A stretch of 35,814 nt of DNA from Cryomorphaceae bacterium. GTDB lineage: Bacteria; Bacteroidota; Bacteroidia; Flavobacteriales; Schleiferiaceae. A program made the position numbers and the translations under genes. Positions 23,341 to 31,694 of the stretch are shown here, one piece after another. The notes below the pieces were generated by a model that worked only from the letters and a program-made list of their open reading frames with translations, ran no database searches and was not told where the DNA came from. Location of the stretch: NCBI GenBank assembly GCA_003566715.1, contig PXCF01000003.1:1-35814 (forward strand), given 5' to 3'. Each line of letters starts with the position of its first letter. Within the stretch, counting starts at the first letter, position 1.

Positions 23341-24135
23341 ATGGATGAAAAAGCGGTGGTTAAGCATATTGTTGACTGGCTGAGTGATTATTTGACAAAG
23401 TCGGGTTTAGACGGATTTGTGGTAGGGGTGTCTGGTGGGGTAGATAGCGCAGTTACTTCAACTTTATGTGCGCTTACCGGAAAGCCTGTCCTTTGTTTAG
23501 ATATGCCCATTCATCAAGAAAGCAATCAATTGATGCGCTCCGCCAAGCACATGGACTGGCTCAAGCAACATTTTTCTAACGTAGAAGGAAAAAAAATTGA
23601 TTTAACGGCTGTTTACGATACATTCGCTGAAACAGTTGGCGCAGATGCCAGCAGCGAAACAACCAATTTGGCCCTTGCTAATACACGCTCACGTTTGAGA
23701 ATGACCACACTCTACCAATTTGCTGCCGAGCAAAGAAAATTAGTGGCCGGAACAGGCAATAAAGTAGAGGATTTTGGTATTGGTTTTTACACCAAGTATG
23801 GAGATGGAGGCGTAGACTTAAGTCCTATTGCGGACTTGATGAAGTCAGACGTTTATGCCTTAGCACGTTATTTGAACGTTATTGATGAAATTATTCAAGC
23901 ACCGCCAACAGATGGTCTTTGGGACGATGATCGAACAGACGAACAGCAGATTGGTGCCTCTTACGATGAAATGGAATGGGCAATGAAACAAGTGGAATCG
24001 GGTAAAAAGCCAAATGATTTTTCCGGAAAAGAAAAAAAACTTGTAGAAATATACCTGCATCACCATTTGAAAAATAAACACAAAATGATTCCCATTCCTG
24101 TTTGTTTTTTACCTAGTTTGAAAAAAAACACCTAA
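23341..24135 (+). CDS. nadE: NH3-dependent NAD synthetase
   Basis: NadE amidates nicotinate adenine dinucleotide to NAD+. The protein (264 residues from this start) has the PP-loop SGGVDSA (31-37), LANTRSRLRM, LVAGTGNKVEDFGIGFYTKYGDGGVDLSPIADLMKS and a C-terminal PPTDGLWDDDRTDEQQIGASY substrate loop. There is no glutaminase domain, so free ammonia is the nitrogen source. The frame is open to an earlier ATG at 23305, which adds 12 residues (MDFHNINLCVFD). The ATG at 23341 (MDEKAVVKHIVDWL) fits homologue N-termini better as I recall them, so it is preferred with moderate certainty. Confidence 0.94.
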   Translation: MDEKAVVKHIVDWLSDYLTKSGLDGFVVGVSGGVDSAVTSTLCALTGKPVLCLDMPIHQESNQLMRSAKHMDWLKQHFSNVEGKKIDLTAVYDTFAETVGADASSETTNLALANTRSRLRMTTLYQFAAEQRKLVAGTGNKVEDFGIGFYTKYGDGGVDLSPIADLMKSDVYALARYLNVIDEIIQAPPTDGLWDDDRTDEQQIGASYDEMEWAMKQVESGKKPNDFSGKEKKLVEIYLHHHLKNKHKMIPIPVCFLPSLKKNT

Positions 24136-24189
24136 CTATTTTGTGTTAAAATAATTTTGTGTACATTTACAACCACGATTACAAATTAA

Positions 24190-24840
24190 ATGAACATGAT
24201 AAATCTAATTATTGCTGATGACCACGTTGTCATTAGAAAAGGCTTACAACTTTATCTCAATCGAGATAAAAACCTTAAAGTTATAGGTGAAGTTTCAGAT
24301 GGTGAAGAACTTCTGGAAATGGTTAAGACCTCTGACGTTGACTTAATTTTGTTGGACATAGACATGCCAAGAATGAACGGTATGACAGCCATTCGTCACG
24401 TAAAAGAGATCAAACCGGATGTAAAAATTCTCATTTTGAGTATGCATCCCGAAGAATTGTACCTTTTGGCGGTCAAAAAACTTGGCGCAAACGGCTACAT
24501 TACCAAAGACACTGAGCCACGTATGATTCTCAAAGCCATCCGTAAAATTATGGGCGGTGGTGAGTACTTCAACCGTGAAGTGATTAAGCGAATTCGTTCG
24601 AAAAAACATCCTAAACCTCTTGTTAAGCTTTCTAAGCGTGAAAGTGAAGTGCTTAACCGATTGGCAGCTGGTCTTACGAATAAAGAAGTTTCCGAAGAAT
24701 TGGACATCTCCGACAAAACGGTTAGTACTTACAAACTCCGCCTCATGCGCAAGCTTGGAGCTAGAAGTTTGGTGGAGTTGGTAAACTTTGCGAAATCTTA
24801 TCAGACAGCATCCCCAGAAAGTACCAGATATCAAATGTAA
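24190..24840 (+). CDS. NarL/FixJ-type response regulator
   Basis: A 216-residue two-component regulator. The receiver domain (1-120) has the acidic pair D10/D11, the phospho-acceptor D56 in LILLDIDMP, S84 in LSMH and K106 in YITKD. A LuxR-type helix-turn-helix follows (about 146-205: LSKRESEVLNRLAAGLTNKEVSEEL, then ISDKTVSTYKLRLMRKL). No histidine kinase is adjacent, so the partner and target genes are unknown. A TAATTTTG box (24152-24159) lies 30 nt upstream of the ATG, although no TTG is properly spaced from it. The gene ends at a strong terminator shared with the opposing lipocalin operon. Confidence 0.94.
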   Translation: MNMINLIIADDHVVIRKGLQLYLNRDKNLKVIGEVSDGEELLEMVKTSDVDLILLDIDMPRMNGMTAIRHVKEIKPDVKILILSMHPEELYLLAVKKLGANGYITKDTEPRMILKAIRKIMGGGEYFNREVIKRIRSKKHPKPLVKLSKRESEVLNRLAAGLTNKEVSEELDISDKTVSTYKLRLMRKLGARSLVELVNFAKSYQTASPESTRYQM

Positions 24841-24858
24841 TTTGATGTACAGATATAT

Positions 24859-24887
24859 AAAAGCCCGGATATTCCGGGCTTTTTTTA
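24859..24887. terminator. Bidirectional terminator between response regulator and lipocalin genes
   Basis: AAAAGCCCGGA (24859-24869) pairs perfectly with TCCGGGCTTTT (24873-24883) around a 3-nt loop, with a T-run on the plus strand and TTTTATAT following on the minus strand. The stop codon of the minus-strand lipocalin gene lies within the element. Confidence 0.92.
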
Positions 24888-25406
24888 TTCAGCACAGTTG
24901 CTGTGGTTGACTTTTTCTAGTTTTGAAATATCGAATCCCTTAGATTTAGCTATCTCTAAAGCTTCTTCGTACAAATCATCAGGCATATCTCTAGTTCGCG
25001 ATAAAATCCACAGATAGCGTCTGCCTGGCTCACCTACAACCGCGTAACGGTAGTCCTCATCCAAGCCAATGATCCAATATTTTCCTTTGAATGGCCAAAA
25101 AAACTGCACAGCGAGTTTGGCATTGGTCACTTCATCTTTCACAAAAGCTTTACCACTAACTGATGAAATTTCACCGTCTGCGCTGTCTTTTGCACAACGG
25201 TTGTAAACCTCGACGTATTTGTCTTTTTGCGTATACGTAGCTGAGGTGCAATGACACCCTTTTTGAAAGCGTTGAGGAAAACTGGCTACGTCGTACCAAA
25301 TACCTTCGTATTTATTCAAATCAACGTACTCGACGGTCTCTAGTGGTAAATTGCTCTTACAACCCAGCAATAGCAAGGAAAGGGCAAGAAATGGAATGGT
25401 TTTCAT
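24885..25406 (-). CDS. blc: Outer-membrane lipocalin lipoprotein (Blc-like)
   Basis: Bacterial lipocalins bind hydrophobic ligands such as lysophospholipids. The 173-residue protein has a lipoprotein signal with lipobox LLGC (Cys16), the lipocalin SCR1 motif YEGIWYDVASFPQRFQKGC, a CHCTSATY strand, GKYWIIGLDEDYRYAVVGEPGRRYLWILSR (SCR2/SCR3 region) and a helical C-terminus. Length matches E. coli Blc. It is the last gene of a five-gene minus-strand run, 6 nt after the glycosyltransferase stop. Confidence 0.92.
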   Translation of the reverse strand: MKTIPFLALSLLLLGCKSNLPLETVEYVDLNKYEGIWYDVASFPQRFQKGCHCTSATYTQKDKYVEVYNRCAKDSADGEISSVSGKAFVKDEVTNAKLAVQFFWPFKGKYWIIGLDEDYRYAVVGEPGRRYLWILSRTRDMPDDLYEEALEIAKSKGFDISKLEKVNHSNCAE

Positions 25407-25412
25407 GAATAT

Positions 25413-26525
25413 CTATTTAAGTGGTTTAAGGGCCTTTTTCAAAATCAACGACTCATTCTGCCATTGTGCATCGTTCGAAGCGTTCAACAAGCCTTCTCTA
25501 AAATAGTTGCCAGAGTTGTTTTTGACAGTGGTTACGGCTTGTGCTATATGCTCAGCTTTATGGCTTACTATGACAGCGCCAATTTTGTACTTGCGAATGA
25601 TTCGGGCAACTTCAAGTACTTCAGATCCTATAACCGGTAACCCGGCATGGATATAGTCAAACAGTTTGTTTGGCAAACTAAAGCGGTAATTTGGATTAGT
25701 GGTTTTGTCCAAACTCAATCCTGCATCTGCTAATCTCGTAATGCCTAATAATTTATGATATGGTTGGGGCGTTATAAAAATGACGCGTTTTTGCAAATCT
25801 TCACTTTTTTCTACCTTTTCTCTTAGGTGTGGAATGACATCCCCGCGGCCAACAATCAAAAGAACCACGTCATCCGGTAGTAAAGCCATCGCTTCCAGCA
25901 TTTCCTCCATGCCGCGATCCACGTTGATACCACTGCCTTGATTGATAAGCACAAAAGCATTTTCGGGGATTTTCCACTCAGATCTCGTATAGGTTGGGAT
26001 GTCAATTGGTACAGGGGAGATGTTTCTTACCACGAATAAGTCCTTGTTGTAGTGCTGCTTGTACTGTTTCGCAATGGACTGGTTGACGGTGATGATGTGC
26101 TTTAGTTTGGGAAAAATGAATCGTTCAACGGTTAACCATACCTTTTGCACCAACGGACGATGAATCAGTTCAGGCGTGTAACAGTAATATTCGTGTGTAT
26201 CGTATACGATGGGAATGCGTTTGATTTTGGCAATTAAATAGTTGGGCAGCAGCGTATCAAGGTCATTGGCCACCAAGCCATCGGCTTTGCGAAACAAAAG
26301 GAAGAAGAATAATCGCAGCTGATATTCCGCATAAAACCAAACTTTTCTTCGGAAAAACAATTGCATTCTGTGGGTTGGATAAGGGCGTTCAAGTGATAAA
26401 CTTTCCTTCAACTTTCGGCCAACCAGCAAAGGCTCCATTCCCATTTCCATAAGAGCAGTGCAGGTCTTATGCACTCGTTGATCGGTGCTTAAGTCATTGG
26501 TGACGGATACAATGATTCGGGTCAT
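25413..26525 (-). CDS. Glycosyltransferase (GT4-like, GT-B fold)
   Basis: A 370-residue GT-B glycosyltransferase. The N-terminal acceptor domain has VTNDLSTDQRVHKTCTAL, ADGLVANDLDTLLPNYLIAK and YDTHEYYCYTPEL. The C-terminal donor domain has GSGINVDRGMEEMLEAM, VLLIVGRGDV and the sugar-nucleotide motif region FSLPNKLFDYIHAGLPVIGSEVLEV. No membrane helix is obvious, so a cytosolic or membrane-associated enzyme is likely. Donor and acceptor sugars are unknown. It starts 2 nt after the CoA-binding gene and 6 nt before the lipocalin gene, so it sits in the same operon, but no other polysaccharide gene is adjacent. Confidence 0.9.
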   Translation of the reverse strand: MTRIIVSVTNDLSTDQRVHKTCTALMEMGMEPLLVGRKLKESLSLERPYPTHRMQLFFRRKVWFYAEYQLRLFFFLLFRKADGLVANDLDTLLPNYLIAKIKRIPIVYDTHEYYCYTPELIHRPLVQKVWLTVERFIFPKLKHIITVNQSIAKQYKQHYNKDLFVVRNISPVPIDIPTYTRSEWKIPENAFVLINQGSGINVDRGMEEMLEAMALLPDDVVLLIVGRGDVIPHLREKVEKSEDLQKRVIFITPQPYHKLLGITRLADAGLSLDKTTNPNYRFSLPNKLFDYIHAGLPVIGSEVLEVARIIRKYKIGAVIVSHKAEHIAQAVTTVKNNSGNYFREGLLNASNDAQWQNESLILKKALKPLK

Positions 26526-26527
26526 AG

Positions 26528-26890
26528 TTAAAACTGTCCGGTAGCTAGCATTACGAGATTACAGGCTTCTTCACAATAAATACCCACTTCTTGTGCTTTT
26601 TGCTTTAATTCAGGATTGATGGTACCCGGATTAAAAATAATGCGTTTTGCACCTGACTGTAAAATATCTTCGTAATACGCCTTTTGACGCGGCGCGCCTA
26701 AATAAAGGGTAATGGTGTGGATGTTGGCGTCCTTGGGAAATGACGTCAAAATAGCGTGGCCATTGATTTCTCCACTTTTATTGCCAACCATAATGATAGG
26801 GTGATTAGCTGCCAACAGCATTTGAGCAGCCCGGTAAGAGTAGCGATTGTCGTTGGCTGAGGCGCCTAATATGAGGGTTGTTTTGCCCAT
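26528..26890 (-). CDS. CoA-binding domain protein (YccU-like)
   Basis: A 120-residue single-domain protein of the CoA_binding_2 family with a Rossmann-type fold: TTLILGASANDNRYSYRAAQMLLAANHPIIMVG, a TITLYLGAPRQKAYYEDILQSGAKRIIFNPGTINPEL segment and the C-terminal GIYCEEACNLVMLATGQF. The GASxxxxRYSY nucleotide loop is typical. The biochemical role of the stand-alone family is not established. It is tightly packed between the ABC ATPase and the glycosyltransferase. Confidence 0.9.
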   Translation of the reverse strand: MGKTTLILGASANDNRYSYRAAQMLLAANHPIIMVGNKSGEINGHAILTSFPKDANIHTITLYLGAPRQKAYYEDILQSGAKRIIFNPGTINPELKQKAQEVGIYCEEACNLVMLATGQF

Positions 26891-26902
26891 AGTGTAGTCA
26901 TT

Positions 26903-28483
26903 TTATGTGTTGACAAATACCCCTTTTTCCATTTCCAATACGCGGTGACAAAAATACCTAACCGTATCGGGATCGTGGGAGATGAAAATAAACGACATGC
27001 CCTTTTCATCGCGTATTTGTGTCAGTAAATTGAGGATTTGAGCTTGCACCGAAACGTCTAAAGCCGCAACCGATTCGTCGCAAATAAGGATTTTTGGTTC
27101 CGCAAGCAGTGCCCTGGCAATACAAATTCTCTGTCTTTGTCCGCCAGAAAAGGCGTGAGGATATCGTTTAACGGCATCAGCGCTTAGTCCCATATTCTCT
27201 AAGGTCTCAGAAATCACTCGACCTCGTTCTGCTTGGCTTTCTCGAGGAAAGAAATGGCGACGCACATCGGAAAGGGTTCTGCCAATGGTGTGACTGGGGT
27301 TAAGTGCGGCCATGGCATCTTGAAAGATCATTTGTATGCGTTCGGCTCGCCATTGCCTTGGCTGACTCGCTAAGTCAACGCGTAATCCGGATTCATCGCT
27401 GATGGTTAAGTATCCATCTTGAAGGTTTTCCAAGCCACTGATGATTCGGCTTAACGTTGATTTACCACATCCACTTTCTCCAAGAATACCGAGGGCTTCA
27501 CCGGGATAAAGATTAAAGGTAATGCCTTTTAGAACTTCTGTGTCACCGTAGGCAAACCGAAGATTATTAGCCGATAGAATGGGGGGGTGATTTTGTTTTT
27601 CCTTGGCTACCTCCAGCCATTGCTCGTTGTTGTATATGCGACGTGTTAATGATCGATTGCTTTCTATATCTTTTACCGATGGCAGAGGAATGATGCGATT
27701 CATGGGATCAGGTCGGCATGCCCACAGTGCTTTAGTGTACGAATGCTGAGGGTTTTTTAATACCTCACGGGCGGTGCCGTATTCACATAAAATACCGTTT
27801 TTTAGAACGGCTATGTGGTCGCAGCGCTTGGCCACCATTTTTAAATCGTGACTGATGAGAAGTAGAGCGGTATTATAGCGCTCACAAAGTTGTTCGATTA
27901 GATCAAGTACCACATCTCGCACACGGACATCCAAAGCCGTAGTTGGCTCATCGGCAATCAGTAACTTGGGATGATTACAGAGCGCCATGGCGATCATCAA
28001 GCGCTGCCTTTGCCCACCCGACAACTGATGAGGAAAGGCGTGTTCAATGCGTTCCGGATTGGGGAGCTCTACTTCTTTCATCCAATGAAGCACTTCCTTT
28101 TTTAACTGTGATTTACTAAGTGAACGGGTCATTTGGATGTTTTCGGCCAATTGCCAACCGCAGCTTTTAACCGGATTGAGTGCCGACATAGGCTCCTGAA
28201 ACACAAAACCCAAGGCATGTCTTCTTAGGCGTTGAATGTCGGACCTAGAAGCGTCGGGGAAGCGAATGGGTGCATCGGGTAGACGAATGGTGATATGACC
28301 GGAAGAAATCCGTAAATTTCCTGGCAACAAACCGGCAATGCCCAAGGCGCTGAGGGTTTTTCCTGAGCCTGACTCACCAACCAAGCCCAATCGCTCTCCT
28401 TCGTTTAACGTCAGGGATAATTGCTGTACAATGGTTTTTCCGTTTCCAATGTCAACTCCGTCAAATCGGAGTAATTCACTCAT
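26903..28483 (-). CDS. Double ABC-transporter ATPase (DppD-DppF / YejF-like)
   Basis: A 526-residue fusion of two ABC ATPases of the oligopeptide/nickel uptake type. First domain: Walker A GESGSGKTL (about 36-44), signature LSGGQRQRLMIAMAL, Walker B LLIADEPTTALD and the oligopeptide-type tail (YTKALWACRPDP). Second domain: Walker A GESGCGKST, signature FSGGQRQRICIARALL, Walker B ILICDESVAALD with the catalytic Glu kept. Such fusions energise peptide importers with separate permeases and a binding protein, none of which is in this window, so its partners are encoded elsewhere. The ATG overlaps the exonuclease gene end by 8 nt. Confidence 0.94.
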   Translation of the reverse strand: MSELLRFDGVDIGNGKTIVQQLSLTLNEGERLGLVGESGSGKTLSALGIAGLLPGNLRISSGHITIRLPDAPIRFPDASRSDIQRLRRHALGFVFQEPMSALNPVKSCGWQLAENIQMTRSLSKSQLKKEVLHWMKEVELPNPERIEHAFPHQLSGGQRQRLMIAMALCNHPKLLIADEPTTALDVRVRDVVLDLIEQLCERYNTALLLISHDLKMVAKRCDHIAVLKNGILCEYGTAREVLKNPQHSYTKALWACRPDPMNRIIPLPSVKDIESNRSLTRRIYNNEQWLEVAKEKQNHPPILSANNLRFAYGDTEVLKGITFNLYPGEALGILGESGCGKSTLSRIISGLENLQDGYLTISDESGLRVDLASQPRQWRAERIQMIFQDAMAALNPSHTIGRTLSDVRRHFFPRESQAERGRVISETLENMGLSADAVKRYPHAFSGGQRQRICIARALLAEPKILICDESVAALDVSVQAQILNLLTQIRDEKGMSFIFISHDPDTVRYFCHRVLEMEKGVFVNT

Positions 28484-29201
28484 GTCGGCTGATGTTTTCG
28501 TCTTTAATTTCGTCTTCGAGTCCCATCATCCTCAGGAATACCCGCGCGGTTGTTACAACGTCCTTTTCGCAGTACGTGACAATTCTCGGTAAATCATTGT
28601 TGTTCCAGTATACACCAGCCACTTCGCTGCCGTCGATGTCGTCTTTCGGTGTCGGGATCTCAAATAAAGCGGCCAATAAACGCAAGGACGTGTAGTTTTT
28701 ATAGTCACCAAACTTCCACAAATCCAAGGTGTCAAGGTGTAAAATCTCCCAAGGCTTTTTCCCTTGAATCTGTAAAATAGGAGGGATGGGCACCTTGTTA
28801 ATCAGCATTCGGCGACAGATATACGGAAAGTCAAATTCTTTGCCATTGTGGCCGCATAAACGCTTGTATTGACTACTGAAATGGGTGGTCAACATATGTG
28901 AAAAATCGCGTAGCAACTTGCTTTCATCATCATCGGCAAACGATCTAACTCTAAAGTGCCATTCGCCATCTGCACGATGCATTATACCAACAGAAATACA
29001 AACAATTTTCCCATATTCGGCAAAGATACCGGCGCGTTGAAACCAAGCGTCTGCTGCTGTTTCATCTTCTGCTCGGGTGCGTTCAGACTTCTTGTCCCAA
29101 AGCCATTGCATCTCTTCGGTTAAGTCGTTGTATTCTTTTATGCAGGGCACCGTTTCAATATCGAGAAACAATATGTCTTGTAAGTTGATGTCATTCAGCA
29201 T
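28476..29201 (-). CDS. DNA-polymerase-B-like 3'-5' exonuclease domain protein
   Basis: A 241-residue stand-alone DnaQ-like (DEDD) exonuclease of the predicted 3'-5' exonuclease PolB-related family (PF10108). Motif ExoI is FLDIETVP (D14/E16), ExoII lies in LCGHNGKEFDFPYICRR (N and D), and ExoIII is NDLPRIVTYCEKDVVTTARVF (the Y-x-x-x-D variant). There is no polymerase domain. A role in DNA repair or RNA processing is inferred for the family but not shown. It heads the five-gene operon and overlaps the ABC gene by 8 nt. Confidence 0.9.
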   Translation of the reverse strand: MLNDINLQDILFLDIETVPCIKEYNDLTEEMQWLWDKKSERTRAEDETAADAWFQRAGIFAEYGKIVCISVGIMHRADGEWHFRVRSFADDDESKLLRDFSHMLTTHFSSQYKRLCGHNGKEFDFPYICRRMLINKVPIPPILQIQGKKPWEILHLDTLDLWKFGDYKNYTSLRLLAALFEIPTPKDDIDGSEVAGVYWNNNDLPRIVTYCEKDVVTTARVFLRMMGLEDEIKDENISRHE

Positions 29202-29218
29202 AGCAATTATTTTAAAAG

Positions 29219-29226
29219 CAAATGTA
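29219..29226 (-). promoter_or_regulatory. Promoter -7 box of the exonuclease-ABC-lipocalin operon
   Basis: On the minus strand TACATTTG (29226-29219) matches TANNTTTG exactly, 17 nt before the ATG at 29201. No clear TTG occurs at standard spacing. Confidence 0.5.
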
Positions 29227-29273
29227 CAGTTTTTTTCTTGTACTCGGCCTTAAATAGAACTTTGGTTTTGGCC

Positions 29274-29303
29274 TTGTTTTAATGCCGTTTGTGATTATTT
29301 TTG
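29274..29303 (+). promoter_or_regulatory. Promoter of the TonB-dependent receptor gene
   Basis: TTG (29274-29276), a 19-nt spacer and TATTTTTG (29296-29303) match the consensus. The box includes the TTG at 29301, so that codon would lie upstream of the transcript and cannot be the start; the GTG at 29328 is favoured. Confidence 0.75.
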
Positions 29304-29327
29304 CAACTCAATTGCAATACAGAGCGC

Positions 29328-31694
29328 GTGAGGTTTAAATGGCTGGTATTCTTATTTTTGACGGTCACTGTTGCCCTGGGACAAACCCGAGATCGCTTCC
29401 GTTTGTACGGAACGGTTACTTATGACGACGTTCCCGTTTATGGGGCTAAGGTCTATTTGCATGAACTTCAGCGTGAAGTGCGTACAGACATTAATGGGTT
29501 TTACAACTTTCACAATGTAAAGCCGGGTGCTTATCACATCCACGTTATCAAACCTAGTTATATCACCAGGCGAATGGATGTTCGCGTAATTGATAACGAC
29601 GAGCATGTAGACGTTATATTGGAACGTTCTTCTCTACGTATGCAAGAAGTTCTGGTGGAAACCAATCCCTTTCGTTCGGGCTCGGTAGAGCAGTCGCAAA
29701 CGGTAGTGGTTGTAGACCGCGAAAATTTGGAGCGGAACAGCAGCGAAACCTTTGTCAACGCACTTGAGCGCATACCCGGCATCAGCAGCATCAATACCGG
29801 TGTAGGGATTGCCAAGCCGGTGATTAGAGGGATGAGTTTTAACCGCATAATGGTCAATGACCGCGGCATCAAACAAGAAGGGCAGCAGTGGGGCGCTGAT
29901 CACGGTTTAGAGATTGATCCATTTGATGTAGATCGCGTTGAAATTGTCAAAGGACCAGCTTCCTTGATTTACGGTTCGGATGCCATGGGGGGCGTCATCA
30001 ATATTCAACCCGGCCCCATTCCTTCGTCGGGTGTGCACCGTGGTCACTACATTGGCGGCTATCGCAGCAACAACCATTTGCAGGCCCATAGCGCTATAGT
30101 TGAGGGCAGTGAGGGCAAGTGGTTTTATAAAGCCCGCTTCACCACACAAGATTATGGCAATTACCGCGTGCCGGCCAACGACTTTGTTTACGCCGGTTTT
30201 CGCTTGCCGATTTACAACAATATGCTTACAAACACGGCCGGTAGAGAACGACATGCATCAACGACTCTGGGCATGCGTGACACTTGGGGATTTAGTAAAA
30301 TTACGGTCAGTCGGTTCTATCAGGAAGTGGGGCTTTTTCCCGGCGCTATTGGTATTCCTACATCGTACGCTCTGCAGCACAAAGGAGAATACCGCAACAT
30401 TGATTTGCCCTACCAAGAGAATGAACACCTCAAAGTCATTTCCAATACCAATGTTCGTCTTGGAGCGCATTGGTTAGAGCTCGATATGGGTTATCAGCGC
30501 AACCATCGTATCGAGCACAGTCACCCACATGCACACGGACAAGCCCCTAGGCCGGAAGGGTTTACCGCTATGGATCTCGATTTGCATACAGTGACATCCA
30601 ATGCGCGCTTTCACCACATCATCAACGGAAAGTACAAGGCCATCTACGGGGTACAGTTACAGTATATGACCCACGATTATGAAGGATTTGAATTTTTAAT
30701 ACCTTCCTATCAATCACTCCTGGCCGGTGTGTTTTCTTTCCACGAATACCGCTGGAAAGAGAATCTAATTGTCAATGCCGGCATTCGATACGACGGCGCA
30801 CTTCACGACATAAACAGGCATCTTCAACCCGAGTTTAATCGCTTTGGAGAACCTACCGGTACCTTTGATGAACGCAATCCGTACACATACAGAACTTTTG
30901 GAAATACCAGTGGCTCATTGGGACTGTCATGGGTGGTTGACGATGTATTTAACGTAAAACTCAATCTGGGATCAAGTTATCGCATTCCTACAGCCGTAGA
31001 GCTGAGTATCAACGGTGTCCATCACGGTAACTTCAGACATGAATTGGGTAATGCCGATTTACTGGGAGAGCGTGGATATCAAGCCGACCTCAACCTCAGT
31101 TTAAAAAAGAAGCGGTTTTTTGCTTCGGTTACTCCATTTGTCAGCTTATACGACCGCTACATTTACTTAGCGCCAACCGGAACCTTCTCAACTCTACCAG
31201 GGTCGGGGACTTTATGGGAGTACCGACAAAACAATGCGTTTTTTACGGGGATAGAAAGTATGTTAAACGTAGAAGTCGTCCGTGGATTAGAAGCAGCGGT
31301 AGGGGTTGAGTACGTGTACAATCAAAATTTAGATAGTCGCCTGCCACTTCCGCTCACGCCTCCAATGTCCGTTTTGTCTTCATTGGAATATCAAAAAGAA
31401 CTGGATAAAAAGTGGATCAAAAGTTGGTACGCTTCGGTGGATGTCCGCTGGGCAGCCGATCAAAATCGAACCGACAGAAATGAGCGCGCAACAGAAGGGT
31501 ATGTGTTAGTGGGGGCCTCATTGGGCGCGGAATTTATGTTGGGCAAACAACCCATCATTTTGCGATTGAGAGGGCACAATCTAACCGATGCCTTTTACCT
31601 CAATCACCTCAGCAGATATCGATTATTGAATTTGCCGGAGCAGGGGAGAAACATCAGTGTGCAATTGAAGGTGCCGTTTGTGATTAAAAAATAA
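29328..31694 (+). CDS. TonB-dependent outer-membrane receptor with His cluster
   Basis: From the GTG at 29328 the protein has 788 residues: a signal peptide (RFKWLVFLFLTVTVALG, before QTR), a carboxypeptidase-like regulatory domain (about 20-105), the TonB plug (VETNPFRSGSVEQSQ, ERIPGISSINTG, VIRGMSFNRIMV, DRVEIVKGPASLIYGSDAMGGVINI) and a 22-strand-type barrel ending with FVIKK. An HSHPHAHG run lies near residue 395, in a likely extracellular loop. Zinc receptors such as ZnuD also have His-rich loops, so a metal or metal-complex substrate is possible but unproven. The frame is open to a TTG at 29301, but this falls inside the promoter. No SusD-like partner is adjacent. Confidence 0.92.
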   Translation: MRFKWLVFLFLTVTVALGQTRDRFRLYGTVTYDDVPVYGAKVYLHELQREVRTDINGFYNFHNVKPGAYHIHVIKPSYITRRMDVRVIDNDEHVDVILERSSLRMQEVLVETNPFRSGSVEQSQTVVVVDRENLERNSSETFVNALERIPGISSINTGVGIAKPVIRGMSFNRIMVNDRGIKQEGQQWGADHGLEIDPFDVDRVEIVKGPASLIYGSDAMGGVINIQPGPIPSSGVHRGHYIGGYRSNNHLQAHSAIVEGSEGKWFYKARFTTQDYGNYRVPANDFVYAGFRLPIYNNMLTNTAGRERHASTTLGMRDTWGFSKITVSRFYQEVGLFPGAIGIPTSYALQHKGEYRNIDLPYQENEHLKVISNTNVRLGAHWLELDMGYQRNHRIEHSHPHAHGQAPRPEGFTAMDLDLHTVTSNARFHHIINGKYKAIYGVQLQYMTHDYEGFEFLIPSYQSLLAGVFSFHEYRWKENLIVNAGIRYDGALHDINRHLQPEFNRFGEPTGTFDERNPYTYRTFGNTSGSLGLSWVVDDVFNVKLNLGSSYRIPTAVELSINGVHHGNFRHELGNADLLGERGYQADLNLSLKKKRFFASVTPFVSLYDRYIYLAPTGTFSTLPGSGTLWEYRQNNAFFTGIESMLNVEVVRGLEAAVGVEYVYNQNLDSRLPLPLTPPMSVLSSLEYQKELDKKWIKSWYASVDVRWAADQNRTDRNERATEGYVLVGASLGAEFMLGKQPIILRLRGHNLTDAFYLNHLSRYRLLNLPEQGRNISVQLKVPFVIKK

